From an uncultured Ferrovum sp. (GTDB taxonomy: Bacteria > Pseudomonadota > Gammaproteobacteria > Burkholderiales > Ferrovaceae), in the NCBI GenBank assembly GCA_903909215.1, contig CAIVUX010000028.1:60699-124698 (forward strand): DNA of 64,000 bases, written 5' to 3'. A program made the position numbers and the translations under genes. Below the pieces are notes generated by a model that made no database searches, was not told the DNA's origin, and saw only the letters and a program-made list of their open reading frames with translations. The first letter of the stretch is position 1, and each line of letters begins with the position of its first letter. Positions 41,018-51,900 of the stretch are shown here, piece by piece.

Positions 41018-41539
41018 AATTTAACCGCCCCAATTGATTTGGCCGTCATTCGGATGGCCATCGACCACCTCAAAACCATCAAGGACGATGTGGCTGTTAA
41101 TCTTGCAGGCGAAACCTTGGGTAATTGGACTTTCCGCAACGATCTGTTTGACTTGCTGCGCTCCAACCCCGAACTATGTCCACGCCTCTGGTTTGAAGTA
41201 CCGCAATACGGCGCCTTTAAGCATTTTGAGGCCTTTAAAGAGCTCTGCCGATCCCTTAAAGAGTTAGGTTGCCATGTGGGGGTTGAATACTTTGGTCAGC
41301 GCCTGTCTGAAAGCGAGAAACTTATTGAGTTAGGCCTTGATTACATCAAACTTCACCCCAGTTTGGTGCAGGGCATAAGCACTAATTTGGGAAATCAGGA
41401 ATTCGTGAAACGCTTCTGCGACATAGCACATAACATGGGCATTATTGTGATCGCTGTGGGTGTTCGCACAAAAGAAGATTTGGATGAACTGAAGGTTCTG
41501 GGTGTGGATGCAGCCACTGGACCCATCGTCAACCAATAA
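41018..41539 (+). pseudogene. Degenerate EAL-domain (LapD-like) fragment
   Basis: About 174 codons encode the later part of an EAL domain: IDLAVIRMAIDHL, LWFEVPQYGAF, GVEYFGQRLSE, LDYIKLHPSLVQGI and ending GVDAATGPIVNQ. The catalytic EAL motif, the DDFG metal site (here EYFG) and the AEGVE glutamate (here AVGVR) are all missing, so c-di-GMP hydrolysis is not possible. The pattern is like the non-catalytic receptor LapD. The sensor and GGDEF parts are gone and no ribosome site is seen, so I call it a remnant. An open frame from 40988 includes a few codons of antisense LysR sequence. Confidence 0.65.
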
Positions 41540-41554
41540 ACTTTTGACACTTTT

Positions 41555-41583
41555 GGGGTTATGGGGTCTGACCCCATAACCCC
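41555..41583. repeat. Perfect palindrome with GGGGTCTGACCCC core
   Basis: GGGGTTATGGGG and its complement flank TCTGA, giving a 13-bp stem with a 3-nt loop, just after the EAL remnant. Flanking CCCCAAAA (41588-41595) can also pair with TTTTGGGG (41551-41558). The core GGGGTCTGACCCC recurs in ratA (56588-56618). It may be a small mobile or REP-type repeat, and it could also act as a transcription stop. Confidence 0.7.
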
Positions 41584-41689
41584 ATGACCCCAAAACTGTG
41601 CGATAATAGCCATCTGCGAGTTACCAATACCCCTCGCCTTCCCGGTTTTACCTCCGGCTGCAACCTATAATCACAATCACTGGACCTTA

Positions 41690-42994
41690 ATGTCATTTTC
41701 CACCCTTGGACTATCCGAGCCCATTCTTCGCGCCATTGCCGATGAAGGCTATACCGAACCCACCCCCATTCAGAAGAGCGCTATTCCCGCGGTTCTGGCC
41801 GGCGGTGACTTATTAGCGGGCGCCCAAACCGGCACCGGCAAAACCGCTGGCTTTACATTACCCATCTTGCAGCGCTTACTCGATGCGTCCCCCGCAGTCA
41901 GCAAAGCGCCGCGTGTGTTGATTCTGACCCCCACACGGGAACTGGCGGCCCAAGTGGAAGCCAGTGTGCGCACCTACGGCAAATATTTGTCCCTGCGCTC
42001 CGCCGTGGTCTTCGGTGGCGTGGGGTTGCACCCGCAAATTGAAAAGCTGCGCCGAGGTGTGGACATCTTAGTGGCCACCCCTGGACGCTTACTGGATTTG
42101 CATCAGCAAAAAGCATTGGATTTAAGCAAAGTCAGCATCTTTGTTTTGGATGAAGCGGATCGTATGCTGGACATGGGCTTTATTCACGACATCAAGAAAG
42201 TGATGAAGCTGCTGCCCGCGCAGCGCCAAAGCCTACTGTTCTCGGCCACTTTCTCAGAGGATATTAAGAATCTGGCCGATAAATTGCTGAAATCACCGCA
42301 GTTGATTGAAGTGGCACGACGCAATAAGACCGCGGAAACTATTTTGCAAAAAGTGCATCCCGTGGACCGCGATCGCAAACAAAAGCTGCTCTCGCATCTG
42401 ATTAAGAGCGGGGATTGGCATCAAGTACTGGTATTTACCCGCACCAAGCATGGCGCCAATAAGTTGGTGGAACAATTGGGAGGGGACGGCATTACTGCCA
42501 TGGCCATTCACGGCAATAAAAGCCAAACCGCCCGCACGCGCGCCTTGGCGGAATTTAAATCCGGCGACTTGCGCGCCTTAGTGGCCACGGATATCGCCGC
42601 ACGGGGCATTGATATCGATCAGTTGCCGCACGTGGTGAATTACGATCTGCCCAATGTGGCAGAGGATTACGTGCATCGTATTGGCCGTACCGGACGAGCG
42701 GGCGCCAGCGGTGAAGCCATTTCGTTTTTGACGGTGGATGAAACACGTTTTCTGGCGGAAATTGAACGACTGACACAGCAAAACCTGCCGCAAGAGGTGG
42801 TGCCTGGTTTTGAAGCCGACATGAACGCACAACCTATGCCTATTCCCATGGGGCGTCAGTACATTAACGGTTCATTGAAGAAGCTCAACATTAGCGGTCC
42901 GCCACCGCGCGCCGCGCGCCCAGCCAGCCCATCAAGGCCAGCAAGCAAAGGCCGCCACCAATCAGCAAAACCCCGACAATCTCGAGGCGCCTAA
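41690..42994 (+). CDS. DEAD-box RNA helicase RhlE (copy 2)
   Basis: A 434-residue RhlE paralogue with the same motif set as copy 1: PIQKSAIP (Q motif), [28 protein letters not shown], and [10 protein letters not shown]. Its C-terminal tail is short, basic and Ser/Pro/Arg-rich. The last 104 bp overlap the 3' end of the convergent transporter gene. The two helicases face away from each other around the tmRNA gene and the scar region, which suggests duplication and divergence. Confidence 0.93.
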   Translation: MSFSTLGLSEPILRAIADEGYTEPTPIQKSAIPAVLAGGDLLAGAQTGTGKTAGFTLPILQRLLDASPAVSKAPRVLILTPTRELAAQVEASVRTYGKYLSLRSAVVFGGVGLHPQIEKLRRGVDILVATPGRLLDLHQQKALDLSKVSIFVLDEADRMLDMGFIHDIKKVMKLLPAQRQSLLFSATFSEDIKNLADKLLKSPQLIEVARRNKTAETILQKVHPVDRDRKQKLLSHLIKSGDWHQVLVFTRTKHGANKLVEQLGGDGITAMAIHGNKSQTARTRALAEFKSGDLRALVATDIAARGIDIDQLPHVVNYDLPNVAEDYVHRIGRTGRAGASGEAISFLTVDETRFLAEIERLTQQNLPQEVVPGFEADMNAQPMPIPMGRQYINGSLKKLNISGPPPRAARPASPSRPASKGRHQSAKPRQSRGA

Positions 42995-43799
42995 ACCCTT
43001 CATCCAACACCCAGCGCGACGACACAATGGCCACCACAGGAGTACCCAGCACCGACAAGCTGGCCTCCCACGCGGGCACACGATCAAGAATATAAATCCA
43101 TAACCACCAGCATAGCGCCGTACTGCCCAAGGTCATGACCGCCAGAATTTCGATGTAGTACGGTGTCCAATGGGTGGCGGGCTCGGGTATAAAGCAGGCC
43201 AAGAGCGTAAGGGGAACGGCCCCCACCACCATTTGCCAAGCGGTCAATGAGAGTAAATCCACCTGCTGACGTCGACGCAACCATTTCACTTGTATGGTGC
43301 CAATGGCCCAACACAGTGCCGCCGTAACCCCTAAGAACTTGCTGAGCAAACTGGATTGCATGTCCCACGGTTCAATAATGAGGATAAGCCCCGTCAAGGC
43401 GCAGAAGGCCGCCACCCACTGACCAGGGCGGATGTCTTCTTTTAAAAATAAGCGGGCCAGCAGCAAGGTCCAAATGGGCATGGTAAAAATCAGCACCGCA
43501 GTTTTTCCAGGGCCACCTTCCACCAGAGCCCAGGTTTGCAACAGCATGAAGCCGGCCACTTGTACCAAACCAATGCCAATGGTGGCCAGAGGGGCTGCGG
43601 GGCGCAGTGATCTGCCGGTGAGTTTTACCACCAACAGCAGCACCAAGGCACCCCCCACGCAACGCTGAGCGGCAAAAGAAAAAGGCGGGGCAAAGCTTAA
43701 GGCCTGCTTCGCCATGACCCAGGTGTAGCCCCAAATAAGGGACAAGAACACAAGGGCTAAGATAGGCAGCCAACGCTCTGCTGAAAAATGGGAATTCAT
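42891..43799 (-). CDS. EamA/DMT-family transporter
   Basis: A 302-residue membrane protein with about ten hydrophobic helices in two EamA repeats. [21 protein letters not shown] opens the first and [19 protein letters not shown] the second; [16 protein letters not shown] is a typical end-of-repeat. Substrate unknown. The C-terminal 34 codons are read antisense to the tail of rhlE copy 2. The basic C-terminus ([10 protein letters not shown]) is as expected on the cytoplasmic side. Confidence 0.85.
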   Translation of the reverse strand: MNSHFSAERWLPILALVFLSLIWGYTWVMAKQALSFAPPFSFAAQRCVGGALVLLLVVKLTGRSLRPAAPLATIGIGLVQVAGFMLLQTWALVEGGPGKTAVLIFTMPIWTLLLARLFLKEDIRPGQWVAAFCALTGLILIIEPWDMQSSLLSKFLGVTAALCWAIGTIQVKWLRRRQQVDLLSLTAWQMVVGAVPLTLLACFIPEPATHWTPYYIEILAVMTLGSTALCWWLWIYILDRVPAWEASLSVLGTPVVAIVSSRWVLDEGFRRLEIVGVLLIGGGLCLLALMGWLGARRAVADR

Positions 43800-43880
43800 A
43801 AATTTATTGTCATGGAGATGTCATATCAATCTGATGTACTAACCAAACCAACCAACTATAACCTTAAAAAGGAGACCGGA

Positions 43881-44039
43881 ATGTTAATCCGCGCACTAAG
43901 TCGTTCAAATAACGACAATGAAACACCTTTTCTGCCCACCGGCAGAGAAGCCCGTGATGATCTGGATGATGACAGCCTAGATGATCAGTACGCAACACAA
44001 GACGCCGACATCGACGATTTTAGTCGTGGTGGTAAATAG
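43881..44039 (+). CDS. Small acidic hypothetical protein
   Basis: A 52-residue protein from the ATG at 43881, which has a strong AGGAG ribosome site eight bases upstream. After a short basic start (MLIRALSRSNN) it is rich in Asp (ARDDLDDDSLDDQYATQDADIDDF) and ends in SRGGK. No signal peptide, membrane helix or known motif is seen. It stands alone between a divergent transporter gene and convergent flhC. I do not recognise a family; it may be intrinsically disordered. Confidence 0.55.
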   Translation: MLIRALSRSNNDNETPFLPTGREARDDLDDDSLDDQYATQDADIDDFSRGGK

Positions 44040-44060
44040 GCGTTATCACTTTGAGTGGCT

Positions 44061-44600
44061 TTAATGGCGCTTAGGCGCCATTGTGGCCAAGGTCATGAGG
44101 GGCTCCGTCCGGCAGCCCCAACAAATAAATTTCTGGTCGATTTTGTTATACGCATAAATATAACGGGCATGACAGACGCGGCAACGGCTGCGTTTGAGGT
44201 TTTTGATCTGCATTAACTTTACCAGCCACCACGCGCGATCAATCGTCATTAACGATTCCAACCCCGCCGCTTCTATGCAGTGACTAAACCCCTGATAGGC
44301 AGTGGCCAAATGATGGCAGGGGTTTTCCGCGCAATCTTCCAGGAGGGATAGGGTTTCATACAGCGATGAAAACAGCGACGCCTGCAGATTGTTATGACGG
44401 CGCAGATACCATTGATCTGAATTGGGCATTTGCCCCTTACGGGGCGCCACACCCAATATCTCAAAAGAAAGCTTACGCAAAAACCAACTGGAAAGGCGCG
44501 TCATCTCATACACGATGGGTACTCGCGCACCCAAAGCCAAGAGCGCTTCGGCGTTGCGGTACTGCTGCAATTCTGTTTGCAAGGCGCGTTTAGTGGACAT
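44061..44600 (-). CDS. flhC: Flagellar transcriptional activator FlhC
   Basis: FlhC with FlhD forms the FlhD4C2 master activator of flagellar genes. From ATG 44600 it has 179 residues, close to E. coli FlhC (192). Conserved features are EALLALGARVPIVYEMTRLS, PRKGQMPNSDQW, and the zinc-site cysteines CRVCHARY and CWGC near the C-terminus. The longer frame from 44888 is only shifted flhD sequence. It overlaps flhD by 11 bp. No flagellar structural gene is in the window. Confidence 0.88.
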   Translation of the reverse strand: MSTKRALQTELQQYRNAEALLALGARVPIVYEMTRLSSWFLRKLSFEILGVAPRKGQMPNSDQWYLRRHNNLQASLFSSLYETLSLLEDCAENPCHHLATAYQGFSHCIEAAGLESLMTIDRAWWLVKLMQIKNLKRSRCRVCHARYIYAYNKIDQKFICWGCRTEPLMTLATMAPKRH

Positions 44601-44898
44601 GATCAAGCTCCCCTTCCCCCAACAGCACCGCACGCGGCAATGCGGCAGCACTGCCCATGGCATACTGGCGCAAACACGCCCACACCGATGAACCCCGCCA
44701 GCGCAACCCCACCAACAACATGGGCGTATGGGCCAAGCGGTGAAGCTCTTCAGCAGAAAGCGCCAACAAGGTATTGGCCACTTCGGGCGTAATGCCCAGG
44801 TTGGCCATACCCAAAGCCCGGTTTTGCTGCAACACTTCGCGCGCCAAGTACAACATCCCCAGGTTAATATCCGACATCGATTTACCAAGACTGCTCAC
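44590..44898 (-). CDS. flhD: Flagellar transcriptional regulator FlhD
   Basis: FlhD is the dimeric partner of FlhC. I use a GTG at 44898 because a GGAGG ribosome site sits seven bases before it; this gives 102 residues. The ATG at 44877 (MSDINLGMLYLARE) is the family-like start but lacks a ribosome site. Similarity to E. coli FlhD is clear in DINLGMLYLAREVLQQNRALGMANLGI and in ANTLLALSAEELHRLA (both as segments of the first half). The C-terminal end differs from E. coli. Confidence 0.85.
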   Translation of the reverse strand: MSSLGKSMSDINLGMLYLAREVLQQNRALGMANLGITPEVANTLLALSAEELHRLAHTPMLLVGLRWRGSSVWACLRQYAMGSAAALPRAVLLGEGELDHVH

Positions 44899-45105
44899 GA
44901 CTTCACCTCCACATTGAACCACTCAAGGCCTCTGAGCGCGTGAAGAGAGCATAGAAGAAAAACGCAGAAATTTAACCCTGCGGCAGATAAGAGAAACACC
45001 TGTTTTTACCACCCCCACGGCCCCATGCGCTCTGCCAACGAGCAGTCCGATTGCACTGTGGGGCGCCGCTCATCACAGAGATACCAACCTTACCGTGACG
45101 GCTGG

Positions 45106-45672
45106 CTACATCTTCGGGAGGGTGACGCCTTTTTGCCCTTGGTATTTGCCTCCGCGGTCTTTATAGGACACTTCACACACTTCATCAGACTCGAAGAAGA
45201 GCACTTGAGCGACCCCTTCGTTGGCGTAAATTTTAGCGGGCAGAGGTGTGGTGTTGGAAAACTCTAATGTGACATAGCCTTCCCATTCAGGCTCAAAAGG
45301 GGTGACATTCACGATAATGCCGCAACGCGCGTAGGTGGATTTGCCCAAACAAATGGTGAGCACATTGCGTGGAATACGAAAATATTCCACGGTACGTGCT
45401 AAGGCAAAAGAATTGGGCGGAATAATACACACCGGCGCCTTCACATCCACAAAAGAATTATCATCAAAATTCTTAGGGTCCACGATGGTGGAGTTGATAT
45501 TGGTAAACAGCTTGAATTCATCGGAGCAGCGAATATCGTAGCCATAGCTGGATGTGCCGTAAGAAACAATGCGCTGGCCATTCACCTCTTTCACTTGACC
45601 GGGCTCATAGGGCTCAATCATGCCGTGCTGCTCTGACATGGTCCGTATCCAGCGATCCGATTTAATACTCAT
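45106..45672 (-). CDS. dcd: dCTP deaminase
   Basis: It deaminates dCTP to dUTP, the main source of dTMP precursors. The 188-residue trimeric dUTPase-fold protein has the start [12 protein letters not shown], the [11 protein letters not shown] segment, and the catalytic-site region [24 protein letters not shown] with the Glu general base. It follows apbC by 8 bp on the same strand and is probably cotranscribed. Confidence 0.96.
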   Translation of the reverse strand: MSIKSDRWIRTMSEQHGMIEPYEPGQVKEVNGQRIVSYGTSSYGYDIRCSDEFKLFTNINSTIVDPKNFDDNSFVDVKAPVCIIPPNSFALARTVEYFRIPRNVLTICLGKSTYARCGIIVNVTPFEPEWEGYVTLEFSNTTPLPAKIYANEGVAQVLFFESDEVCEVSYKDRGGKYQGQKGVTLPKM

Positions 45673-45680
45673 AAAAATCC

Positions 45681-46769
45681 TTAGGTGTTTTGAACAACAA
45701 TTTTAGGAAACTTGGTGGCATGGTCTTCCCCGCGCAGCGCAATTTTAATGGTCAAGCGGCGTGCCATGGCACGATAAATGGCGGTAATAGACCCTTCCGG
45801 CTCTGCCACAACAGTGGGGCGGCCGGCGTCGGTCTGCTCGCGAATGCGAATGTCCAGCGGCAATGAGCCCAACAGCTCGGTGCCAAAGTCGGCCACCATG
45901 CGCGCAGCACCACCGGCACCAAAAATATGCTCTTCGTGACCACATTTGGAGCAGATATGGGTGCTCATGTTTTCCACCACGCCCAAGATGGGTACTCCCA
46001 CCTTTTCAAACATCTTGAAGCCCTTGCGAGCATCGAGCAACGCGATGTCTTGCGGGGTGGTAATGATGACCGCACCGGTCACCGGTACTTTTTGGGCCAA
46101 GGTGAGCTGAATATCGCCCGTGCCGGGAGGCATATCCACAATGAGGTAGTCCAAATCATCCCAAGCGGTGTCGCGCAACAGCTGTTCCAGCGCTTGGGTC
46201 ACCATGGGGCCACGCCACACCATGGGTTGATCGGGGTCAATTAAATAGCCCACGGACATGGTTTGCAGGCCATGGCCCATCATGGGACGCATGGATTTAC
46301 CATCATCGCTCTCGGGGTGCCCCGTAATAGCCAACATGGTGGGCTGTGAGGGGCCGTAAATATCGGCATCCAAAACACCCACGCGCGCACCCTCAGCCAA
46401 GAGCGCTAAGGCCAAATTGACCGCGGTAGTGGATTTGCCCACCCCACCCTTACCGGAGGCGATTGCCACCACATTGCGAATACCCTTAATGGGTTTTAAG
46501 CCCGCCTGTACCGCATGGGCCTTCACCTCACAGAGCACTTCCACGCGCACCTCGCCTACTCCAGGCAGGGTTTTAAGGGCTCCCACCACGTGATCACGCA
46601 CCGCGCAGCCTAAAGTTTTGGTGGGATAACCCACCACCAACTGCAGGCTGATGTCATTGCCGGAAATGGTGAGGTTCTTCAAGGAGCGGGTACTGGCGAA
46701 TGTTTTTCCGGTATTGGGGTCCATCAGGTCGTTGACCCGTGCTTCGATTTGCTGGTTAGTAAGTGACAT
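45681..46769 (-). CDS. apbC: Iron-sulfur cluster carrier protein (Mrp/ApbC)
   Basis: A MRP/NBP35-family P-loop ATPase that transfers Fe-S clusters. From ATG 46769 it has 362 residues; the ORF-extending TTG at 46784 is not needed. An N-terminal DUF59-like domain (about 1-90) precedes the deviant Walker [12 protein letters not shown], followed by [13 protein letters not shown]. The bridging cysteine pair is CSKCGHEE near residue 270. It is divergent from metG across about 110 bp. Confidence 0.95.
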   Translation of the reverse strand: MSLTNQQIEARVNDLMDPNTGKTFASTRSLKNLTISGNDISLQLVVGYPTKTLGCAVRDHVVGALKTLPGVGEVRVEVLCEVKAHAVQAGLKPIKGIRNVVAIASGKGGVGKSTTAVNLALALLAEGARVGVLDADIYGPSQPTMLAITGHPESDDGKSMRPMMGHGLQTMSVGYLIDPDQPMVWRGPMVTQALEQLLRDTAWDDLDYLIVDMPPGTGDIQLTLAQKVPVTGAVIITTPQDIALLDARKGFKMFEKVGVPILGVVENMSTHICSKCGHEEHIFGAGGAARMVADFGTELLGSLPLDIRIREQTDAGRPTVVAEPEGSITAIYRAMARRLTIKIALRGEDHATKFPKIVVQNT

Positions 46770-46878
46770 AGTGTGCTGTGGCAACCTAATTTAAAAAAGA
46801 ATCATTATAAAGCAATACCGAAAAAGGTCAGGAGATTGATACACTAGCGCTTTATTGAGAACAGAACCCTTTATCAGC

Positions 46879-48921
46879 ATGGCTCGTACCCTACTCGTCA
46901 CCAGCGCCCTCCCCTACGCCAACGGCAGCATTCACCTAGGGCATATGGTAGAACATATTCAAACCGACATCTGGGTGCGCTATCAGCGCATGCAGGGGCA
47001 TACGGTGTACTTAATTTGCGCCGATGACACCCACGGTACACCGGTCATGCTGGCCGCGGAAGCGCAGGGCATCACCCCTGAAGCGATGATTGAGCGGGCG
47101 CGCGCTGAGCATATGCAAGATTTTATCGGTTTTCATATTGCCCACGACCTCTACTACAGCACCCATACCCCAGAAACCCGCCATTGGGCCTGCGAAATCT
47201 ACAATCGCCTGAAGGCTGCAGGCTACATCACCATTCGCCCTATTGAACAGCTGTATGACCCCGTTAAATCCATGTTCTTACCCGATCGCTTCATTAAGGG
47301 TGAATGTCCACGCTGTCACGCCAAAGATCAGTACGGCGACAACTGCGAAGCCTGCGGCGCCTCCTACGAGCCCACGGACCTCATCAACCCCATATCGGTG
47401 GTCTCCGGTGCCGTACCGGTGCGCAAAACCTCCGAACATCATTTCTTTAGCTTGGGCAAATGCGAAACCTTTCTTAAAAAATGGACCCGCTCAGGCACCA
47501 TTCCCACGGAAGCGGCCAATAAGTTGGACGAATGGTTTAAAACGGGCCTCTCGGATTGGGACATCTCGCGCGACAAACCCTACTTCGGCTTTGAGATTCC
47601 CGGCGCCCCCGATAAATTCTTTTATGTGTGGTTAGATGCCCCCATTGGCTACATGGGCACCTTTCAAAAGCTGGCCGACGAGCGCGGCTTAAGCTTTGAT
47701 GATTTCTGGAAAAAAGACAGTAGCGCCGAGCTGTACCACTTCATCGGCAAAGACATTCTCTATTTCCACTCGTTATTTTGGCCCGCCACCTTAGAATGCG
47801 CCGGTTTCCGCACACCCACGCAACTCTTTGTGCATGGCTTTTTAACCGTAAATGGGCAAAAAATGTCCAAGAGCCGCGGCTCGTTCATTACCGCGGGAAA
47901 TTATTTAAAATATCTCGATCCAGAATATCTGCGCTACTACTACGCCGCCAAGCTCAACGCGGGTATGGACGACATCGATTTGAATTTAGATGACTTCACC
48001 GCGCGCGTGAACAGTGACCTGGTGGGGAAGTATGTGAATATCGCCAGCCGCACCGCAGGCTTCATCAGCAAGCGCTTTGATGGTCAATTGGCCAAAGCCC
48101 ATTCCTCTGAGGCACAGGAGTTGGTGGAACGCTTTTACACCAGCGCTGAGGCCATCGGCGTACTGTATGAAGCGCGGGAATTTGGCCGGGCACTGCGCGA
48201 AATCATGGTCTTGGCGGACGCCGCCAATCAGTTTGTGGATGGTGCGAAGCCTTGGGATATAGCGAAAGACGCCACTCAGGATGCCAAGTTGCAGTCGGTA
48301 TGCACCAGTTGTCTGGAATTGTTTCGCTTGCTCAGCCTCTTCTTAAAACCGGTGTTACCGGTTTTGGCAGTTAAGGTAGAATCCTTTTTAGACATCGCCC
48401 CGCTCACATGGCAAGATGCCACAGAAGGCGCCTCCCTATTGGGGCATCGCATTAAACCTTATCAACATCTCATTACTCGTGTGGACCCCAAACAAGTGGA
48501 ATCTCTCGTACAAGCCAGTCTTGAATCGCTCACCCCAGAAGCTCCGGGCAGTGCAGCGCCTGTGGTTGCCGCAGCATCCACCATCGCCCCCGTGAGTGAC
48601 ACCATCGGCATTGATGATTTCTCACGCATTGATTTACGGGTAGCGCGCATCGTGGCTGCGGAAGAAGTACCTGAAGCGGATAAACTGCTAAAACTCACTT
48701 TGGATATTGGCCTGGAACAACGCACGGTGTTTGCCGGCATTAAAAGCGCCTACACCCCGGAAGAGTTGGTGGGTCGCTTAACCGTCATGGTAGCCAATTT
48801 AAGTCCGCGCAAGATGCGCTTTGGCGAATCGCAGGGCATGGTGTTGGCAGCCGGAGACGGCACAGGCATTTACATCCTCTCACCCGATTCGGGCGCCAGC
48901 CCAGGGCAACGCATCAAATAA
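46879..48921 (+). CDS. metG: Methionyl-tRNA synthetase
   Basis: It charges tRNA-Met. From ATG 46879 it has 680 residues (E. coli 677). The class I signature HLGH follows PYANGSIH near residue 20; the zinc-binding knuckle is [18 protein letters not shown] (about 145-162); KMSKSRG lies near 335. The last about 105 residues form a Trbp111/EMAP-type tRNA-binding domain ([26 protein letters not shown]). It converges on dnaE with a 5 bp gap. Confidence 0.96.
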   Translation: MARTLLVTSALPYANGSIHLGHMVEHIQTDIWVRYQRMQGHTVYLICADDTHGTPVMLAAEAQGITPEAMIERARAEHMQDFIGFHIAHDLYYSTHTPETRHWACEIYNRLKAAGYITIRPIEQLYDPVKSMFLPDRFIKGECPRCHAKDQYGDNCEACGASYEPTDLINPISVVSGAVPVRKTSEHHFFSLGKCETFLKKWTRSGTIPTEAANKLDEWFKTGLSDWDISRDKPYFGFEIPGAPDKFFYVWLDAPIGYMGTFQKLADERGLSFDDFWKKDSSAELYHFIGKDILYFHSLFWPATLECAGFRTPTQLFVHGFLTVNGQKMSKSRGSFITAGNYLKYLDPEYLRYYYAAKLNAGMDDIDLNLDDFTARVNSDLVGKYVNIASRTAGFISKRFDGQLAKAHSSEAQELVERFYTSAEAIGVLYEAREFGRALREIMVLADAANQFVDGAKPWDIAKDATQDAKLQSVCTSCLELFRLLSLFLKPVLPVLAVKVESFLDIAPLTWQDATEGASLLGHRIKPYQHLITRVDPKQVESLVQASLESLTPEAPGSAAPVVAAASTIAPVSDTIGIDDFSRIDLRVARIVAAEEVPEADKLLKLTLDIGLEQRTVFAGIKSAYTPEELVGRLTVMVANLSPRKMRFGESQGMVLAAGDGTGIYILSPDSGASPGQRIK

Positions 48922-48926
48922 CACCT

Positions 48927-51900
48927 TTAATGGCTGTTGCCATAAACCACGAGAACGTTGTCTTCGGTTAGCCAGCTGGTCAGTTGAGCCAGTAAATCAT
49001 CACTCAACTGCGTGGGCGGCAGCTCAATCTCGCATAACCCTTGCTCATTGCTGTATTGCACGCGCACCGGCGTAGGGCCTGGCTGTGCGGTTTTCATAAT
49101 GGCCGATAAGCGCAGCGCATCCGATTGGCCATTCATCTTAAGATGTAATCCACGCGCATACCGATCGCGTGCCTGAGGCAATGAATACACCGCATCAGCT
49201 GTTAAACGGACTCCTTGAGTAAAGTTGTCGATGGAGGCCTTGCCCTCCACCACCAGCAGTTGGTCTTCACCTATTAAGCCACGCACCGTATCGAACAGTT
49301 CACTAAAAATAGCCACTTCCACTTTGGCGGTGCCATCATCCAACACCACAATCCCCATGCGACCGCGCCGGGTTTGTTGCATGCGCGTGCTGGCCACAAT
49401 GCCGCAAGCGATAACCGTTTCATTGTGCGGAACCAAATCCGCCAAACTACGCGACACAAAACCCGACACCTCTCGGCGGTGACTGGTAAAGGGGTGGCCG
49501 CTAAAATAAAAACCGAGCACAGATTTTTCATAAGTGAGTTTTTCTTTCAAGGTCCAAGGGGGCTGCACCGTCAGCGCCACACTCACGCCGGCGCTGCTGG
49601 AATCATCCGAACCAAACAACGCGCCTTGATGGATGTGGCGCGCCACTTGTTCCGCCATATCAATAGCATCTTCCACAGAAGCCAGTAAAGTGGAACGCTC
49701 AATGCCGGTAAAGTCAAAGGCGCCCGCCTTCACCAAGGCATCCACAACGCGTCGGTTTACTGCTCGCTTATCCATGCGCAAGCAAAAATCGAACAAGTCT
49801 TTATAGAGCCCGCCCTCATGGCGCACCCGTTCAATTTCTAGCGCTGCCGATTCGCCCACTCCTTTTACCGACCCCAAGCCATAACGAATCTGGGTGCGGT
49901 TAATGGGCCAGAAGCGATACACTGAGCGGTTTACGTCGGGGGGTAAAATATCTAGGTTGTTGCGCCGCGCATCCTCCACAAAGGTGGCCACCTTATCGGT
50001 GTCATCCAAGTCGCCCGATAAAGTAGCAGCCATAAAAGCAGCGGTGTAATGGGTTTTCAACCATGCGGTTTGGTAAGAGATCAGCGCATAGGCCGCCGAG
50101 TGGGATTTATTAAATCCATACTCGGCAAACTTTTCCATTAAATCGAAGAGTTGTGTAGCCACCCGCACCGACACGCCGCGTGCGGTAGCGCCGTCAGTAA
50201 ACTGATTGCGTTGCTTAGCCATTTCTTCGGGCAACTTTTTACCCATGGCCCGGCGCAGCAAGTCGGCGGAGCCTAAGCTGTAGCCTGCCAACACCTGCGG
50301 AATCTGCATCACCTGCTCTTGATACACAATCACGCCATAGGTGGGCATGAGGATGGGCTCTAAAGATTGGTGAAAATAATCCACCCGCCCACGCCCTTGT
50401 TTGCGGTTGATAAAATCATCCACCATGCCCGACTGCAAGGGACCGGGGCGGTTTAGCGCCATTAAAGCAATGATGTCTTCAAAGCGATCGGGTTTAAGAC
50501 GCGTCTCCAAATCTTTGGCGGTGCGTGATTCTTGTTGAAACACTGCAGTGGTGTTGCCGGAACCAAACAAGGCGTAAGTGGCCAAATCATCCAGCGGAAT
50601 ATTGGCAATAGAGAAGTCCTTGGCGGCTGGGTCGTCGGTTAAGGCGCGCACATGACGCTCGGCCCAATCTAAAATGGTGAGCGTGCGCAAGCCCAAAAAG
50701 TCAAACTTCACCAAGCCCACTTTTTCCACATCATCTTTATCAAACTGACTGACCACGCCTTCTGATCCTTCAGGACGATACAGCGGCGTGAAGTCCGTCA
50801 GCTTTCCCGGTGCAATTAAAACGCCGCCCGCGTGCATACTCACGTTGCGCGTTACACCTTCCAACCTTTCGCCCAAAGCCAATACTTCGGCCACTTCCTC
50901 TTCTTCAGCGGCGCGCAGATTCAGTTGCGGCTCATCTTCACGGGCCTTGGCTAAGGTAATGCCAATCTCAAAAGGAATCAGCTTGGCCAATTGATCCACA
51001 AAACCATAGGGCAAGTCCAACACGCGGCCCACATCGCGAATCACCGCGCGCGCTGCCATGGTTCCGAAAGTCACGATTTGCGAAACGCATTCAGGGCCGT
51101 ACTTTTGACGCACATATTCAATCACGCGATCGCGCCCATCCTGACAAAAGTCCACGTCAAAATCTGGCATAGAAACCCGCTCAGGGTTTAAGAAACGCTC
51201 AAACAGCAAGTCGTAACGAAGTGGGTCCAGATCGGTAATGCCCAAACAATAGGCCACCAGAGAGCCCGCACCAGAACCCCGACCAGGACCCACCGGCACG
51301 CCATTATGTTTGGCCCAGTTAATAAAGTCGGACACAATTAAGAAGTAACCCGGAAACCCCATCTGAATAATGGTGTTGCATTCAAATTCTAAGCGCGCCT
51401 GATAAGTGGGGCGCGCAGCGTCCCGTGCCACCACATCAGGGTAGAGGCGCTCCAGCTTTTCTGTCAGGCCCTGAGAGGCCAACTGCACCATGTAGTCATC
51501 CAATGTCACGCCGGGAGGGGTGGGGAAATCCGGTAAGCGTGGTTTGCCCAACACCAGTTCCACATTGCAACGCTTGGCAATTTCAATAGAGTTTTCTAAT
51601 GCCGCGGGCACATCGGCAAACAATACTTGCATCTCGGCGCGTGATTTAAAATATTGGTCGCGCGTGAAGGGGCGTGGGCGGCTTGGGCTGGCCAACAAAT
51701 AACCGCCTGCAATACAGATACGCGCTTCATGGGCCTTAAAATCATCGGGTTCGGTAAACTGAATAGGGTGTGTGGCCACCACGGCAATGTCGAGCTCGGA
51801 GGCCAACGCCAAGGTCAGCTCCACCCAGCGTGCTTGGCCTGCGGCACCGGTGCGCTGCACTTCCAGATAATAAGCATCGCCAAACGTTTTAACCCACCGT

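Noticed and set aside
44064..44083. Hairpin AATGGCGC/GCGCCATT at the flhC end
   Set aside because: It includes the flhC stop codon and has no T-run on either strand, so I do not call it a terminator.
44601..44888. N-terminal extension of the flhC frame
   Set aside because: It is flhD read in another frame (Trp/Cys-rich); FlhC homology starts at 44600.
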